The notes under the pieces were generated by a model. It searched no databases. It worked only from the letters and a program-made list of their open reading frames with translations, and was not told where the DNA came from. Shown here one piece after another: positions 54,101 to 61,483 of a stretch of 64,000 nt of DNA. How positions within the stretch are numbered: position 1 is the first letter of the stretch; the number at the start of each line of letters is the position of its first letter. This stretch comes from Chitinophaga sp. CF118. GTDB taxonomy: Bacteria; Bacteroidota; Bacteroidia; Chitinophagales; Chitinophagaceae. The translations under genes were made by a program, and so were the position numbers. The DNA is taken from positions 806,001 to 870,000 of the forward strand of contig NZ_FOMK01000001.1 in assembly GCF_900112615.1 (NCBI RefSeq). The letters run 5' to 3'.

Positions 54101-54751
54101 ACGGGCAATACCCGCAGCAGTTACTACTATATCGTGTAGCTGTTTTACAGCCGCCTGCAGTTTAATGGTACCTGCATTTGCCGCTTTTATTTCTGTAACA
54201 TGATAACCAACAGCTGAGATCATCAATGTAGCATCCTGTTTTACTTTCAGCGTAAAAGAGCCATCCGGGCCAGAGGTTACACCATTGGAAGTACCTTTCT
54301 CTACAATGGTACAACCGGGGAACGGTTCTCCGTTTTCGCTCACTATTTTTCCTTTAATGATAGTATCTGCGGCGGGAGCAATAATAACCGGCGATTTATC
54401 TTTTAAGATGATAAAGCCATCGTTCACCACAAAATTAATATCCAGTGGTCCAAGCATTTTATTCAATACTTTTCCCAACTCCTCACCATCTGCTGAAGCA
54501 GAAACTTTCTTATCCATGGGAATACGATTGGAGCTGTATACGAACTTTACATCTGCCTCATTACGAATCTGGTTCAATACCATTTTCAGGCTAACATCAT
54601 CCGCCTGCAGGGAGATCTTTTTACTGAGGATACCTTGTGAATAAGCGCCATTGACGCAGGAAATACCGGCTAGTAACAACATGAGCATACCCGCTGTTGT
54701 TCTTTTCATGAATTTGGAGATACAGGCATTTGTCTTTACATTTATATTCAT
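51188..54751 (-). CDS. SusC/RagA TonB-dependent transporter with STN domain
   Basis: The 1187-residue outer-membrane protein has a signal peptide, an STN signalling domain at about residues 47-112, a carboxypeptidase-regulatory-like domain at about 135-205, a plug with GVTSGPDGSFTLK- and SLNGNNQPLFVVDGVPFDNS-type segments, and a 22-stranded barrel ending FGVNLRCSF. The STN domain implies control of the FecR/ECF pair encoded just upstream. It imports substrates across the outer membrane with SusD using TonB energy. The adjacent peptidases make peptides the probable substrate. Confidence 0.96.
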   Translation of the reverse strand: MNINVKTNACISKFMKRTTAGMLMLLLAGISCVNGAYSQGILSKKISLQADDVSLKMVLNQIRNEADVKFVYSSNRIPMDKKVSASADGEELGKVLNKMLGPLDINFVVNDGFIILKDKSPVIIAPAADTIIKGKIVSENGEPFPGCTIVEKGTSNGVTSGPDGSFTLKVKQDATLMISAVGYHVTEIKAANAGTIKLQAAVKQLHDIVVTAAGIARQKNSLGYSVSTVTSDKLAQKSEPDPVRALTGKVAGVNIQSAGGVAGGGTNITIRGNSSLNGNNQPLFVVDGVPFDNSSFANVGSATVGGAGVTNRAFDLDPNNIQSMTVLKGAAAAALYGSRAANGAIIITTKAGKKKSRKGTEITYNTSYAIEEVAGLPDYQTKYGQGTNNDYRQGVYASWGQPFQGVQSMLPTRATIPHQLTRQFSSAVFPQFYESDGVTPIQVPYKSYAKENAKNFFKTGSVYENALSISSGSEKGNFNAGFSNTVNKGVVPGNEIKRTSVNIGGNIKLDNKFYASGSINYVTTRQKTPPVGGLTGSIMSTLMYVPTSYDLTRYPYENPIDGSNVYDYTGIDNPYWSVKHSPNTSDVDRYYGNLIVGFDPLPWLNVQNTIGFNAYTDRRMSVRGKGSASYSNGSITTDNIYRQELDNTLLLTATHTIRPDLSLRAIFGNNVNQRFTDRKAFYGDNIIVADLHDMNNTSSVTGVQLTNNRNILKQRYYAFFTDITLDYKNFASLNLVGRNDISSTLPANNRSYFYGGVNGSLVFTEALHLSKNVLNFGKVRAGYTKVGNEASPYQTANFYQINAILGGSTNPSNVGLPFTPANGSTYNIVTQSNLLTNANLKPEFITELELGTELQFFNNRIGIDFTYYSKRSTSQIFEVTAAPSSGYTTQILNLGEATNKGVEIGLNLSPIRTDNGFNWDINANFTRNRNMIKNLGGYEKFSYGGTAGTSSVHIVGQPYGLIQGTAYARDEENNILIDPGTGKPLISGALKAIGNPNPDFMVGLTNTFRFRSLSLNILFDWKQGGQMYSNTVGQMLSRGVTRDTENREFQTVSKGVLGDAKTLTPLFDAGGKKIQNNVAMSYEDLFFNSGIGPGGLNEGSVFDATVFRLREISLAYELPKSFLGKTPFGSATISVSGRNLWYNAPNFPKYTNFDPEVSSLGVGNSQGYDNLAVPTTKRFGVNLRCSF

Positions 54752-54953
54752 AGACCTATTTACTTTGTTAGATTTCTGGTTGAATGAGACAAAGAGATTC
54801 CATTACCACGCTGTCACGTGGATATTACATGGGCTATAATTCTTAGCAGGGGGCTGTCACCTCCTGCTTTTTAATTCTATATGGTGCTTGTTTTACGCAT
54901 AGGCTTACTTTTTTTTGTTTGATACATTCTCGTTGGTTGCAATAATTTATATT
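54752..54953 (-). promoter_or_regulatory. fecR-susC spacer with two hairpins of identical loop
   Basis: The 202-bp spacer holds two inverted repeats, CCACG-CTGTCA-CGTGG (54806-54821) and GCAGGGGG-CTGTCA-CCTCCTGC (54846-54867), with the same 6-nt loop. In susC transcript sense both contain GTGACAGC. They would lie in or near the susC leader. The second hairpin is followed by T on the plus strand only, so it is not a terminator for fecR transcription. No exact TAnnTTTG element was found here. Confidence 0.55.
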
Positions 54954-55943
54954 CTATATTTTTGGTTGAAGCAAAATAATTGGTCCTTTTATCTGTACCT
55001 CCAGGTTGAGTGCCTGGCTAATCATTTCCATTGTTTTTTGTAAAGACTGGTCTGTCATGTCCGCTGTAATTAAGTTGTTTACGATAGCGGGATCCTCTAA
55101 TTGTATATCTACATTAAATTTCTTCTCTATTCTCTGGATGACATCCCGCATGCCTGCGTCGTTAAATGCCATATCGTATTCTGTTCCTTTTGTCAGTTCA
55201 TGCAAAGCCCTGCCAGCTTTCTGTGCCTTCGTGATAGTGGCCTGCGGTTCTGAATAAACTGCATTTTCATTTGCATACAACATGAGCTCTTTTGACTGTC
55301 CCGTAGTAAGAGATATCTTCCCGGTAAGCACTGATACAGCTATTTCGCTACCGGTATTACGGATGTTAAAGCTGGTACCTAATACCTTTGTGGTAAGAGA
55401 ACCACAATAGATCAGGAAAGGGTGTTGTGCATCTTTTGCTACTTCAAATAAAGCTTCTCCCTGTAATGTTACTTTACGGTCACCATGGCCGAATGTGAGC
55501 GGAAAAATAAGTTTACTGTTTCCCTTCAGCCATACAATAGTACCATCTGACAGAATCTGTTTTTTAATACTTCCCGCCGTACCGGCTACATAAGTACTTC
55601 TGTGCGGAGCTATAAGGTTCAGCAGGCTTTCTCTTGACAAAAATCCTGCTGCTACAATGATAATAACGGATGCTGCAATTTTCAGGAACTTATTACGACT
55701 GAAACTGAAAATAACGGTCCCCCTTTTCTGTTCATGGTTGTTGATACGTGCTGTCAGTTTATTATACATTACCTGCTTATCGTTGGCAAGTTCCTGTGCA
55801 GGCAGGGTATCGAATGCTTCTTTATTTTCCAGTGAGTCCAGCCAATTCTCCACATATTCCACTTCCTGCTTATTCAGCAGTCCTTTTAAATATTGATCTA
55901 TTAAGGATTCAAATTTTTGGTTGTTCATCGGCATCTCAAACAT
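54954..55943 (-). CDS. FecR-type anti-sigma factor
   Basis: FecR proteins hold or activate an ECF sigma factor according to contact with the STN domain of a transporter. The 329-residue protein has an N-terminal helical cytoplasmic part (FESLIDQYLKGLLNKQEVEYVENWLDSLENKEAF), one membrane helix (FLKIAASVIIIVAAGFL, about residues 85-101), a FecR domain (TAGSIKKQILSDGTIVWLKGNSKLIFP, GEALFEVAKDAQHPFLI) and a C-terminal DUF4974-like domain (YDMAFNDAGMRDVIQRIEKKFNVDIQLED, QALNLEVQIKG). It lies 87 bp after the sigma gene and 202 bp before susC. Confidence 0.95.
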   Translation of the reverse strand: MFEMPMNNQKFESLIDQYLKGLLNKQEVEYVENWLDSLENKEAFDTLPAQELANDKQVMYNKLTARINNHEQKRGTVIFSFSRNKFLKIAASVIIIVAAGFLSRESLLNLIAPHRSTYVAGTAGSIKKQILSDGTIVWLKGNSKLIFPLTFGHGDRKVTLQGEALFEVAKDAQHPFLIYCGSLTTKVLGTSFNIRNTGSEIAVSVLTGKISLTTGQSKELMLYANENAVYSEPQATITKAQKAGRALHELTKGTEYDMAFNDAGMRDVIQRIEKKFNVDIQLEDPAIVNNLITADMTDQSLQKTMEMISQALNLEVQIKGPIILLQPKI

Positions 55944-56030
55944 TCATTTTTGTGTGACCTTATATCAGCACGTTGTAATAGATAAGTAAACTGAAAAAGG
56001 TAATACACCTAGCCGGCCGGAAAATATTTT

Positions 56031-56657
56031 TTAAAAGAACCAGAAGTGATCACTAAAAGCTACTCTCAATTGGCGGAGCGCCCTGGTAAGATGGTTTTCA
56101 ACGGTTTTATGCGAGATATTCAATGTTTCGGCTATATCCCGGATAGATCTGTGTTCATTACGGCTCATTCTAAACACCTGCTGACATTTTTCGGGCAAAC
56201 GGGCTACTTCTTTCTCCACTGCCTTTGTCAGGTCTGATAATTCGATGTTTTCCTGATTGGAGTTATCCATCATTTTCTCCTCATAGCGGGAAAAATGGCT
56301 GGCATATGTTCGTCGTACTTTGTCTGCCTTGATATAATTGAATACCTGGTATTTAACAGCGGTAAACAGGTAAGCAGTGAGAGAATGGGTCAATGTAAGC
56401 TCTGCACGCCTGGTCCAGAGGGAAAAGAATACTTCCTGGATGATCTCTTCAGCGGCTTCTTTGGTTTTCAGACGATTATAAACATATGCATATAATCTTG
56501 ACCAGTAATCATTGTAAATACATTCGTAAGCGTCCCTGTCACCTTTTATTAATAAGGTAATGAGCTCAGCTTCACTGTATGTATTTAGTTTTTTAATAAT
56601 GTTGTAGATTTTAGCTCGTCGACTGGTTGATACTCTAAAAAAACAAAAAATAATCAA
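56031..56657 (-). CDS. ECF-type RNA polymerase sigma factor
   Basis: The protein has the two ECF domains: sigma region 2 (ELITLLIKGDRDAYECIYNDYWSRLYAYVYNRLK, EEIIQEVFFSLWTRR) and region 4 (RLPEKCQQVFRMSRNEHRSIRDIAETLNISHKTVENHLTRALRQLR). It would activate the susC operon with FecR as partner. The frame from KKLNTYSEAEL has no ATG or GTG; the only standard start in frame is a TTG at 56657, which adds an atypical N-terminal tail (IIFCFFRVSTSRRAKIYN). The true start may be that TTG or a non-standard ATT near 56595. This is unusual for such a gene. Confidence 0.85.
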   Translation of the reverse strand: MIIFCFFRVSTSRRAKIYNIIKKLNTYSEAELITLLIKGDRDAYECIYNDYWSRLYAYVYNRLKTKEAAEEIIQEVFFSLWTRRAELTLTHSLTAYLFTAVKYQVFNYIKADKVRRTYASHFSRYEEKMMDNSNQENIELSDLTKAVEKEVARLPEKCQQVFRMSRNEHRSIRDIAETLNISHKTVENHLTRALRQLRVAFSDHFWFF

Positions 56658-56827
56658 AAAATCATAGACATTTTATAATAAAATAATTGGCTACTAAAAA
56701 AAGTCAACAAACTAGTCTCAAATAGCCCACCCAGTCAATGTATTAAATTAATAGCAATGTAACATAAGAAGCCCTCATAAAACATATGAAGGGCTTAAAT
56801 GAAGCATTGTGTTCCTCAGGGAACCAA
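56658..56827. other. Spacer upstream of the sigma gene
   Basis: AT-rich, no gene. It holds an imperfect inverted repeat, AAGCCCTCAT / ATGAAGGGCTT, at about 56769-56797 around a 7-nt loop. Confidence 0.45.
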
Positions 56828-56868
56828 AAAAGGGGCGTATCATCCTTTTGATACGCCCCTTTTCATTA
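56828..56868. terminator. Bidirectional terminator after the exported protein gene
   Basis: AAAAGGGGCGTATCA (56828-56842) pairs perfectly with TGATACGCCCCTTTT (56849-56863). On the minus strand it follows the stop at 56886 and is followed by a T run. Confidence 0.92.
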
Positions 56869-56885
56869 AATATCTATATCAGCCC

Positions 56886-58403
56886 TTAGAAATCTACTTT
56901 AGCAAAACAGATGTAATTTCTATACACACATGGGATGAGTACAGAGCGTCCACTTATTTGTTTACCATAACGGGGCATCCAGGTAAAGCCTTTATCGAGA
57001 TTACGTAATGTAGGTTTACGGCTGCTTTGCCCATCGGGTTCCAAACCAACATCTGTCATGATATAATTACGCCTGTCCAGCTCATTATACAGGAAACGAA
57101 GTTCACTGCCAATGTTTACCATCATGTAAGAGAGATACAGGTCTTCTCCGTCATCATACTGACTTTTGTGTATAAAGTTGCTCCACAGCAGGTTGCCGTC
57201 ATCATCCATGGAAAGGATGGCTACGTTATCGTAGTGATAACGGTTCTGCTGATTATTATTGTTGTTATTATACCACGGGTTGTAATACCATGGAGAATAC
57301 GGAGAGTAGTAGTATGGTGAGTACATGCCGTAAGGCGCGCCATACATATAGTTCCAGCGGTTCCAGGGCTGATAACGGGAGGTGGTATAAAATGATTCTG
57401 CTGTAAGAATGAACCCACCGTTTTTTGTATTGATGATCCGCCGGATAAAGTAATCATTAAATGCAGCATTCGTAGATGATTCTCCACGGGCATTACCTTT
57501 CAGTTCGGGAGAGAACACTACTTCTTTTTCGTACAGCAGTTTGTTTTGTGCATAATCATATTTGCTGACGTACAATCCTTCTACGTTCCCCCGCTTCTGT
57601 TTGTAATAGAATGCAGTCACGAGTACTTTGTGACTGGCATTATCCATCTTCATTTTCACTTCGTCCAGCAGTTGTGATTTCAGCTCCAGTGGCACCTGTT
57701 CGAAGGAATCTACAGCCGCACGTTTGATGACCAGTGAACCACTGACTATATAATCCCGGTTGGAAGTACGTTCCAGTTTATTGAACAGCATGTCCCCCTC
57801 GTTAGACAGGTTAAAATTGCTCAGGAAAGACTTTTTGGTTTCCATGGGCAGTGATACCCTGCTGTTGTTCATGAGATGGAAGGTACTATCGTACAGAAAG
57901 GTGTAGAAAACGTTATCGTTCTCTTTATCCTGATTGATTTTATATACCAGTATCTTACTCTTGTCTTCCGAAAATTCTACAGAGTATACCTTGTTTTCTT
58001 TGGAATAGAAGCCGATCCGGGTAGAATCTATCATAGTAGGAGCATCTTTGAACTTACCATCTCCGTTCATGGTAGCGCAGAAGCTATAAACGGCATCTTT
58101 ACGCTGGAACTGGTATAACATAAATACTTTATCCGGATAAGACACGAAATCAACGCTAATCAGTTTCCTGGGAAGAAAATCCAGCTTTACACGATCTTTG
58201 AGCTGCATGGCATTATCGTATACAGATACTGCATAATCGTCCCTGTCGCTCTTGTAAACAAGGATATTGCCTGATACCTTTCCGAGAATTTCGAATTCTG
58301 TGCTTTTGTAATCATCCTTTTCAGGATCGGTGTAGGATACCTTCTGTGCGATGGCGGTCCCACTCCATAAAACCAGTAAAGCATAGAGATATAGAATACG
58401 CAT
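56886..58403 (-). CDS. Exported protein of unknown function with a Tyr/Pro/Asn insert
   Basis: The 505-residue protein has a signal peptide (MRILYLYALLVLWSGTAIA, cut before QK) and a repeated beta-strand pattern (YTDPEKDDYKSTEFEIL, SYPDKVFMLYQFQRKDAVYSF, ENKVYSVEFSEDKSKILVYKI) recalling a beta-propeller. At about residues 348-392 there is a low-complexity insert rich in Tyr, Pro and Asn (MYSPYYYSPYSPWYYN and a run of N). No catalytic motif or T9SS domain is seen. I do not recognise the family. A strong terminator follows. The gene stands alone. Confidence 0.8.
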   Translation of the reverse strand: MRILYLYALLVLWSGTAIAQKVSYTDPEKDDYKSTEFEILGKVSGNILVYKSDRDDYAVSVYDNAMQLKDRVKLDFLPRKLISVDFVSYPDKVFMLYQFQRKDAVYSFCATMNGDGKFKDAPTMIDSTRIGFYSKENKVYSVEFSEDKSKILVYKINQDKENDNVFYTFLYDSTFHLMNNSRVSLPMETKKSFLSNFNLSNEGDMLFNKLERTSNRDYIVSGSLVIKRAAVDSFEQVPLELKSQLLDEVKMKMDNASHKVLVTAFYYKQKRGNVEGLYVSKYDYAQNKLLYEKEVVFSPELKGNARGESSTNAAFNDYFIRRIINTKNGGFILTAESFYTTSRYQPWNRWNYMYGAPYGMYSPYYYSPYSPWYYNPWYNNNNNNQQNRYHYDNVAILSMDDDGNLLWSNFIHKSQYDDGEDLYLSYMMVNIGSELRFLYNELDRRNYIMTDVGLEPDGQSSRKPTLRNLDKGFTWMPRYGKQISGRSVLIPCVYRNYICFAKVDF

Positions 58404-58686
58404 TGCTATATGATTTAAAAATTGCAGTTAAGGTTATTATGATCTAAACGGTAAATGGCTGTAATTCATTGTGAAAGCCGATAATTAACGTGGAGGGGCT
58501 TTCTGTTCTCCATTCTGTTATCAAACCTACACGAAAATTTGCTTACTGCAAAACCAGCATGCACAATTACGGGAATCCTGACCAATAAAAGATTGGTGCG
58601 ATTCTGGCTATATTCCTGCAATAGATTATTGAGCATTTATTTGTGTACTTTTATTCAATTTCTTACAAACCCACTTTTATACCTTC
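58404..58686. other. Spacer between divergent genes
   Basis: 283 bp without a credible gene. It must contain the promoters of both flanking genes, but no exact TTTG-N19-TAnnTTTG match was found. Confidence 0.4.
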
Positions 58687-59613
58687 ATGGATACGGTATT
58701 AATAACCGGTGGTACCGGACTGGTAGGCCAGGCGCTTTCCAAGCTACTTGCAGACGTTGGCTACAGGGTAATTATCCTGAGCCGCCACAACGGTACAACT
58801 TCAGATAATGAACTTATCAGTTATGCCCAATGGGATGTTTCGCGCCGAACAATAGATATTGATGCTCTGCAACAGGCTGATTATATTGTACATCTTGCCG
58901 GAGCCAACGTAGCCGATAAAAGGTGGACTGCTTCCCGTAAAAAGGAGATCCTGAACAGTCGTACCCATAGTGCGGCCTTATTATACGATTCCCTGGAAAA
59001 ACATCCCAATAAAGTAAAAAAGGTGATCAGTGCTTCTGCTACAGGTTACTATGGAGAAGATCAGGGTCATGCTTTTATAGAAACCGATGCCCCGGCTACC
59101 GATTTCCTGGGCACTACCTGTGTAGCATGGGAAGAAAGTATACTGAAAATGAAGCAGCTGGGAAAGAAGATCGTGATCTTGCGCACAGGCATTGTACTGA
59201 GCCGGGAAGGAGGTGCCCTTAAAGAGTTCTACAAGCCACTGAAATTTGGTTTTGCCACTATCCTGGGTAACGGTGAGCAATATATCAGCTGGATCCACCT
59301 GCACGATCTTGTAAGGCTTTATCTGAGTGCTATTGTAAACCATGATCTTGAAGGAATTTATAATGCAGTAGCACCTAATCCTGTCCAGCATAAAAAGCTG
59401 GTTATGACGATGGCACAGGTGGCTAAAGGAAAGAGCTTCCTGCCGGTATATGTACCTTCCTTTGCATTAAAACTGGCACTTGGTGAAATGAGTATTGAAG
59501 TATTAAAAAGCTGTCAGGCATCTTCGTCCAAAATACAGGGAACAGGCTTTGTATTCTCCTATCCTGAAATAAAAGGGGCTATGGAAAAGATCTTTGGCGG
59601 AAATCCACAATAA
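58687..59613 (+). CDS. TIGR01777-family NAD-dependent epimerase-like protein
   Basis: The 308-residue extended SDR has the nucleotide-binding loop TGGTGLVGQ at residues 7-15, then YIVHLAGANVADKRW, SASATGYYGEDQG, and ILRTGIVLSREGGALKEF, the hallmarks of the YfcH/SulA-like TIGR01777 group. It ends with the DUF1731-type C-terminal region containing VPSFALKLALGEMSIEVLKSCQASS. The physiological substrate of this family is not well known. It converges with pabB, with the two stop codons adjacent. Confidence 0.93.
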   Translation: MDTVLITGGTGLVGQALSKLLADVGYRVIILSRHNGTTSDNELISYAQWDVSRRTIDIDALQQADYIVHLAGANVADKRWTASRKKEILNSRTHSAALLYDSLEKHPNKVKKVISASATGYYGEDQGHAFIETDAPATDFLGTTCVAWEESILKMKQLGKKIVILRTGIVLSREGGALKEFYKPLKFGFATILGNGEQYISWIHLHDLVRLYLSAIVNHDLEGIYNAVAPNPVQHKKLVMTMAQVAKGKSFLPVYVPSFALKLALGEMSIEVLKSCQASSSKIQGTGFVFSYPEIKGAMEKIFGGNPQ

Positions 59614-60852
59614 TTAGCTTTCAAGAATTTTTCTCATGGATGCAGCTTTCAGCAGGCATTCTTCCCATTCCTTTTCAGGATCTGCATAAGAAGTGATGGC
59701 AGAACCTGTTGGAAATGACAAGTATCTGCTTTCTTCATTGTACAGGATACTTCTGATAACTACATTAAAGTCAAAATCTCCTTCAGGGGTAATATAACCA
59801 AGTGCGCCTGAAAACAGGCCACGGCGGCTTTTCTCATATTGCTCTATCAGTTGTAATACCCTCAGTTTAGGGGCGCCTGTCATAGACCCCATCGGAAATG
59901 CCTGTTTTATAATTTCCGTAAACGGCAGTCCCGGTTCAGGGATAGCCGTTACCGTAGAAATCATGTGGTGTACATGCGCAAAGGAATAGATGCCAAACAG
60001 TTCTGTTACTTTTACGCTTCCGGGAGAAGCGGTATGGGACAGATCATTACGTACCAGGTCTACTACCATTACATTTTCTGCCCGTTCCTTGCTGTTTTGC
60101 CGGAGTGCCTGCCGGTTCAGTTCATCTGCTGCTTCATCCTCTTCCCTTCTTATAGTGCCTTTAATAGGCTGTGAAATCACCAGCGGGCCCTTTTTCTGCA
60201 TGAAACGTTCGGGACTGGAACATACTACGTATTTACTACCAGTGCGATAATAAGCCGCAAAAGGGGCAGGTGAGAGTGTATTCAGGCGTTGAAATAATGT
60301 TAGAGAGTTTGCAACAACATCTTCCATATAGTTTTCCCGGCAAAAGTTCACCTCATAACAATCCCCGCGATGAATATGTTCCTGTAAGCCCTTTACTGCC
60401 TCCAGGTATTGTTTCCGGTTTAAATATGCTGATACTTTGCCCTTTGGGCGATGAAGGGTATTTTGTACTGGTATGGCTGCACACTGATCATAGAGTTTTT
60501 GTGCACCAGCAAGGTCCAGATTCCAGCCTCCAATTCTTACTTTCTGTTGTTCCAACAACATTAGGATTCTGGGCCTGAAAAAGAACAGGTCCGGGAAGTT
60601 GATCCCATCGGGATGTAGAGACTGGAGAGAGGGGAATGTTTCGTTTTTAAGGTCGTATCCGAGGTGGCCGAAGAGCCAGTCCTGGTGTTTATCATAGTAT
60701 CCCTGCAATGCAGCAAAAGCGTTGCCGGCATTACAAGACAGTGTATCCAGTGCGTCTGCGGCAAGGATGGCTTCGTTTTGGTGATATATTGAAGCGTAAT
60801 TGTTATTGTCCAAAAAACAACAAATGTTGAACGTGTTACCCAAGTTCAACAT
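59614..60852 (-). CDS. pabB: Aminodeoxychorismate synthase component I
   Basis: PabB turns chorismate and ammonia into 4-amino-4-deoxychorismate for folate. The 412-residue chorismate-binding enzyme has GDCYEVNFCRENY, the PIKGTIRR motif whose lysine separates PabB from anthranilate synthase TrpE (usually PIAGT), VVDLVRNDLSHTASPGSV, AFPMGSMTGAPKLRVLQLI and GRLR-type closing region. The start codon at 60852 lies inside an 18-bp inverted repeat. The reading frame is coding from the FNICCFLDNN segment on, so this ATG is the best candidate. Confidence 0.92.
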   Translation of the reverse strand: MLNLGNTFNICCFLDNNNYASIYHQNEAILAADALDTLSCNAGNAFAALQGYYDKHQDWLFGHLGYDLKNETFPSLQSLHPDGINFPDLFFFRPRILMLLEQQKVRIGGWNLDLAGAQKLYDQCAAIPVQNTLHRPKGKVSAYLNRKQYLEAVKGLQEHIHRGDCYEVNFCRENYMEDVVANSLTLFQRLNTLSPAPFAAYYRTGSKYVVCSSPERFMQKKGPLVISQPIKGTIRREEDEAADELNRQALRQNSKERAENVMVVDLVRNDLSHTASPGSVKVTELFGIYSFAHVHHMISTVTAIPEPGLPFTEIIKQAFPMGSMTGAPKLRVLQLIEQYEKSRRGLFSGALGYITPEGDFDFNVVIRSILYNEESRYLSFPTGSAITSYADPEKEWEECLLKAASMRKILES

Positions 60853-60861
60853 TTGTTGTTT
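60815..60861 (-). repeat. 18-bp perfect inverted repeat over the pabB start
   Basis: AAACAACAAATGTTGAAC (60815-60832) and GTTCAACATTTGTTGTTT (60844-60861) are exact reverse complements around an 11-nt loop. The pabB ATG (60852-60850 on the minus strand) lies inside one arm. In the minus sense the hairpin is followed by TTTTTTGG, so it could sequester the start or act as an attenuator. Confidence 0.85.
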
Positions 60862-60924
60862 AAATAGCGTTGGATCATTAACCGGAAAATCGTGAAATAT
60901 CCTGATAATGCGTGCATTTAATGC

Positions 60925-61377
60925 TTAAAAATCGTCGTCGTCGTCGTCAAAACCGCCTCTGTCATTGAAAAGCCCCATATCCTTGAATTCGTCGTCGATA
61001 CTCAGGTCATCATCATCGTCATCAGCACTTTTCTTACCTGGACGGCCACGTTTGTTCTTTGGCTTAGGCATATCAAACTCTTCGAAATCAGGATCGTAAT
61101 CCTCATCTCCTTCTCCCTTTTCCCAATTATCATCGTCTTCGTCCCCTACTTCATCATCTTCATCATCCAGATCATCGTCATCCTTCCGTTTTGATTTTGA
61201 GGCCGGCTTATCTGATTTTTTTGAAGCAGCAGACTTACGGGGAGTTTCCTCCTCATCCTCATCATCATCGTCCTCCTCTTCCTTCTTGGGCTTACTTGCT
61301 GCTTTGGGCGCGGCTTTAGTAGTCTTTGGAGAACTCGTCTTTTTGGTCTCTTTTTCGTTATCAGATTTTGATTTCAT
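60925..61377 (-). CDS. Acidic low-complexity protein with an AT-hook
   Basis: The 150-residue protein starts with Lys/Ser/Thr/Ala-rich sequence, goes on to long D/E runs (EEEDDDDEDEEE, KRKDDDDLDDEDDE) and contains KNKRGRPGKK near residue 110, an AT-hook-like DNA-binding motif. The C terminus is GGFDDDDDDF. It would be disordered and highly charged. I infer a DNA- or RNA-polymerase-associated role from the AT-hook; there is no enzyme domain. Proteins of this type are common in Bacteroidota, usually of unknown function. It lies between pabB and purA on the same strand. Confidence 0.8.
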   Translation of the reverse strand: MKSKSDNEKETKKTSSPKTTKAAPKAASKPKKEEEDDDDEDEEETPRKSAASKKSDKPASKSKRKDDDDLDDEDDEVGDEDDDNWEKGEGDEDYDPDFEEFDMPKPKNKRGRPGKKSADDDDDDLSIDDEFKDMGLFNDRGGFDDDDDDF

Positions 61378-61392
61378 AATAGGTCACTTAAG

Positions 61393-61416
61393 TCTTTAGC
61401 GTATTTCTTTAGCGTA
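61393..61416. repeat. Two copies of TCTTTAGCGTA at 13-bp period
   Basis: TCTTTAGCGTA occurs at 61393-61403 and 61406-61416, upstream of the acidic protein gene, and could be a site for a dimeric regulator. Confidence 0.5.
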
Positions 61417-61483
61417 AAGTTTTAACAGTTTTTTGTATTAGCCAAATTTTTTTTACTGATTTTTTTTTGTACTTTTTTGCAAT

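Noticed and set aside
54846..54872. Hairpin with T run considered as a plus-strand terminator
   Set aside because: No plus-strand gene ends there. In the direction of transcription (minus) there is no T run after it.
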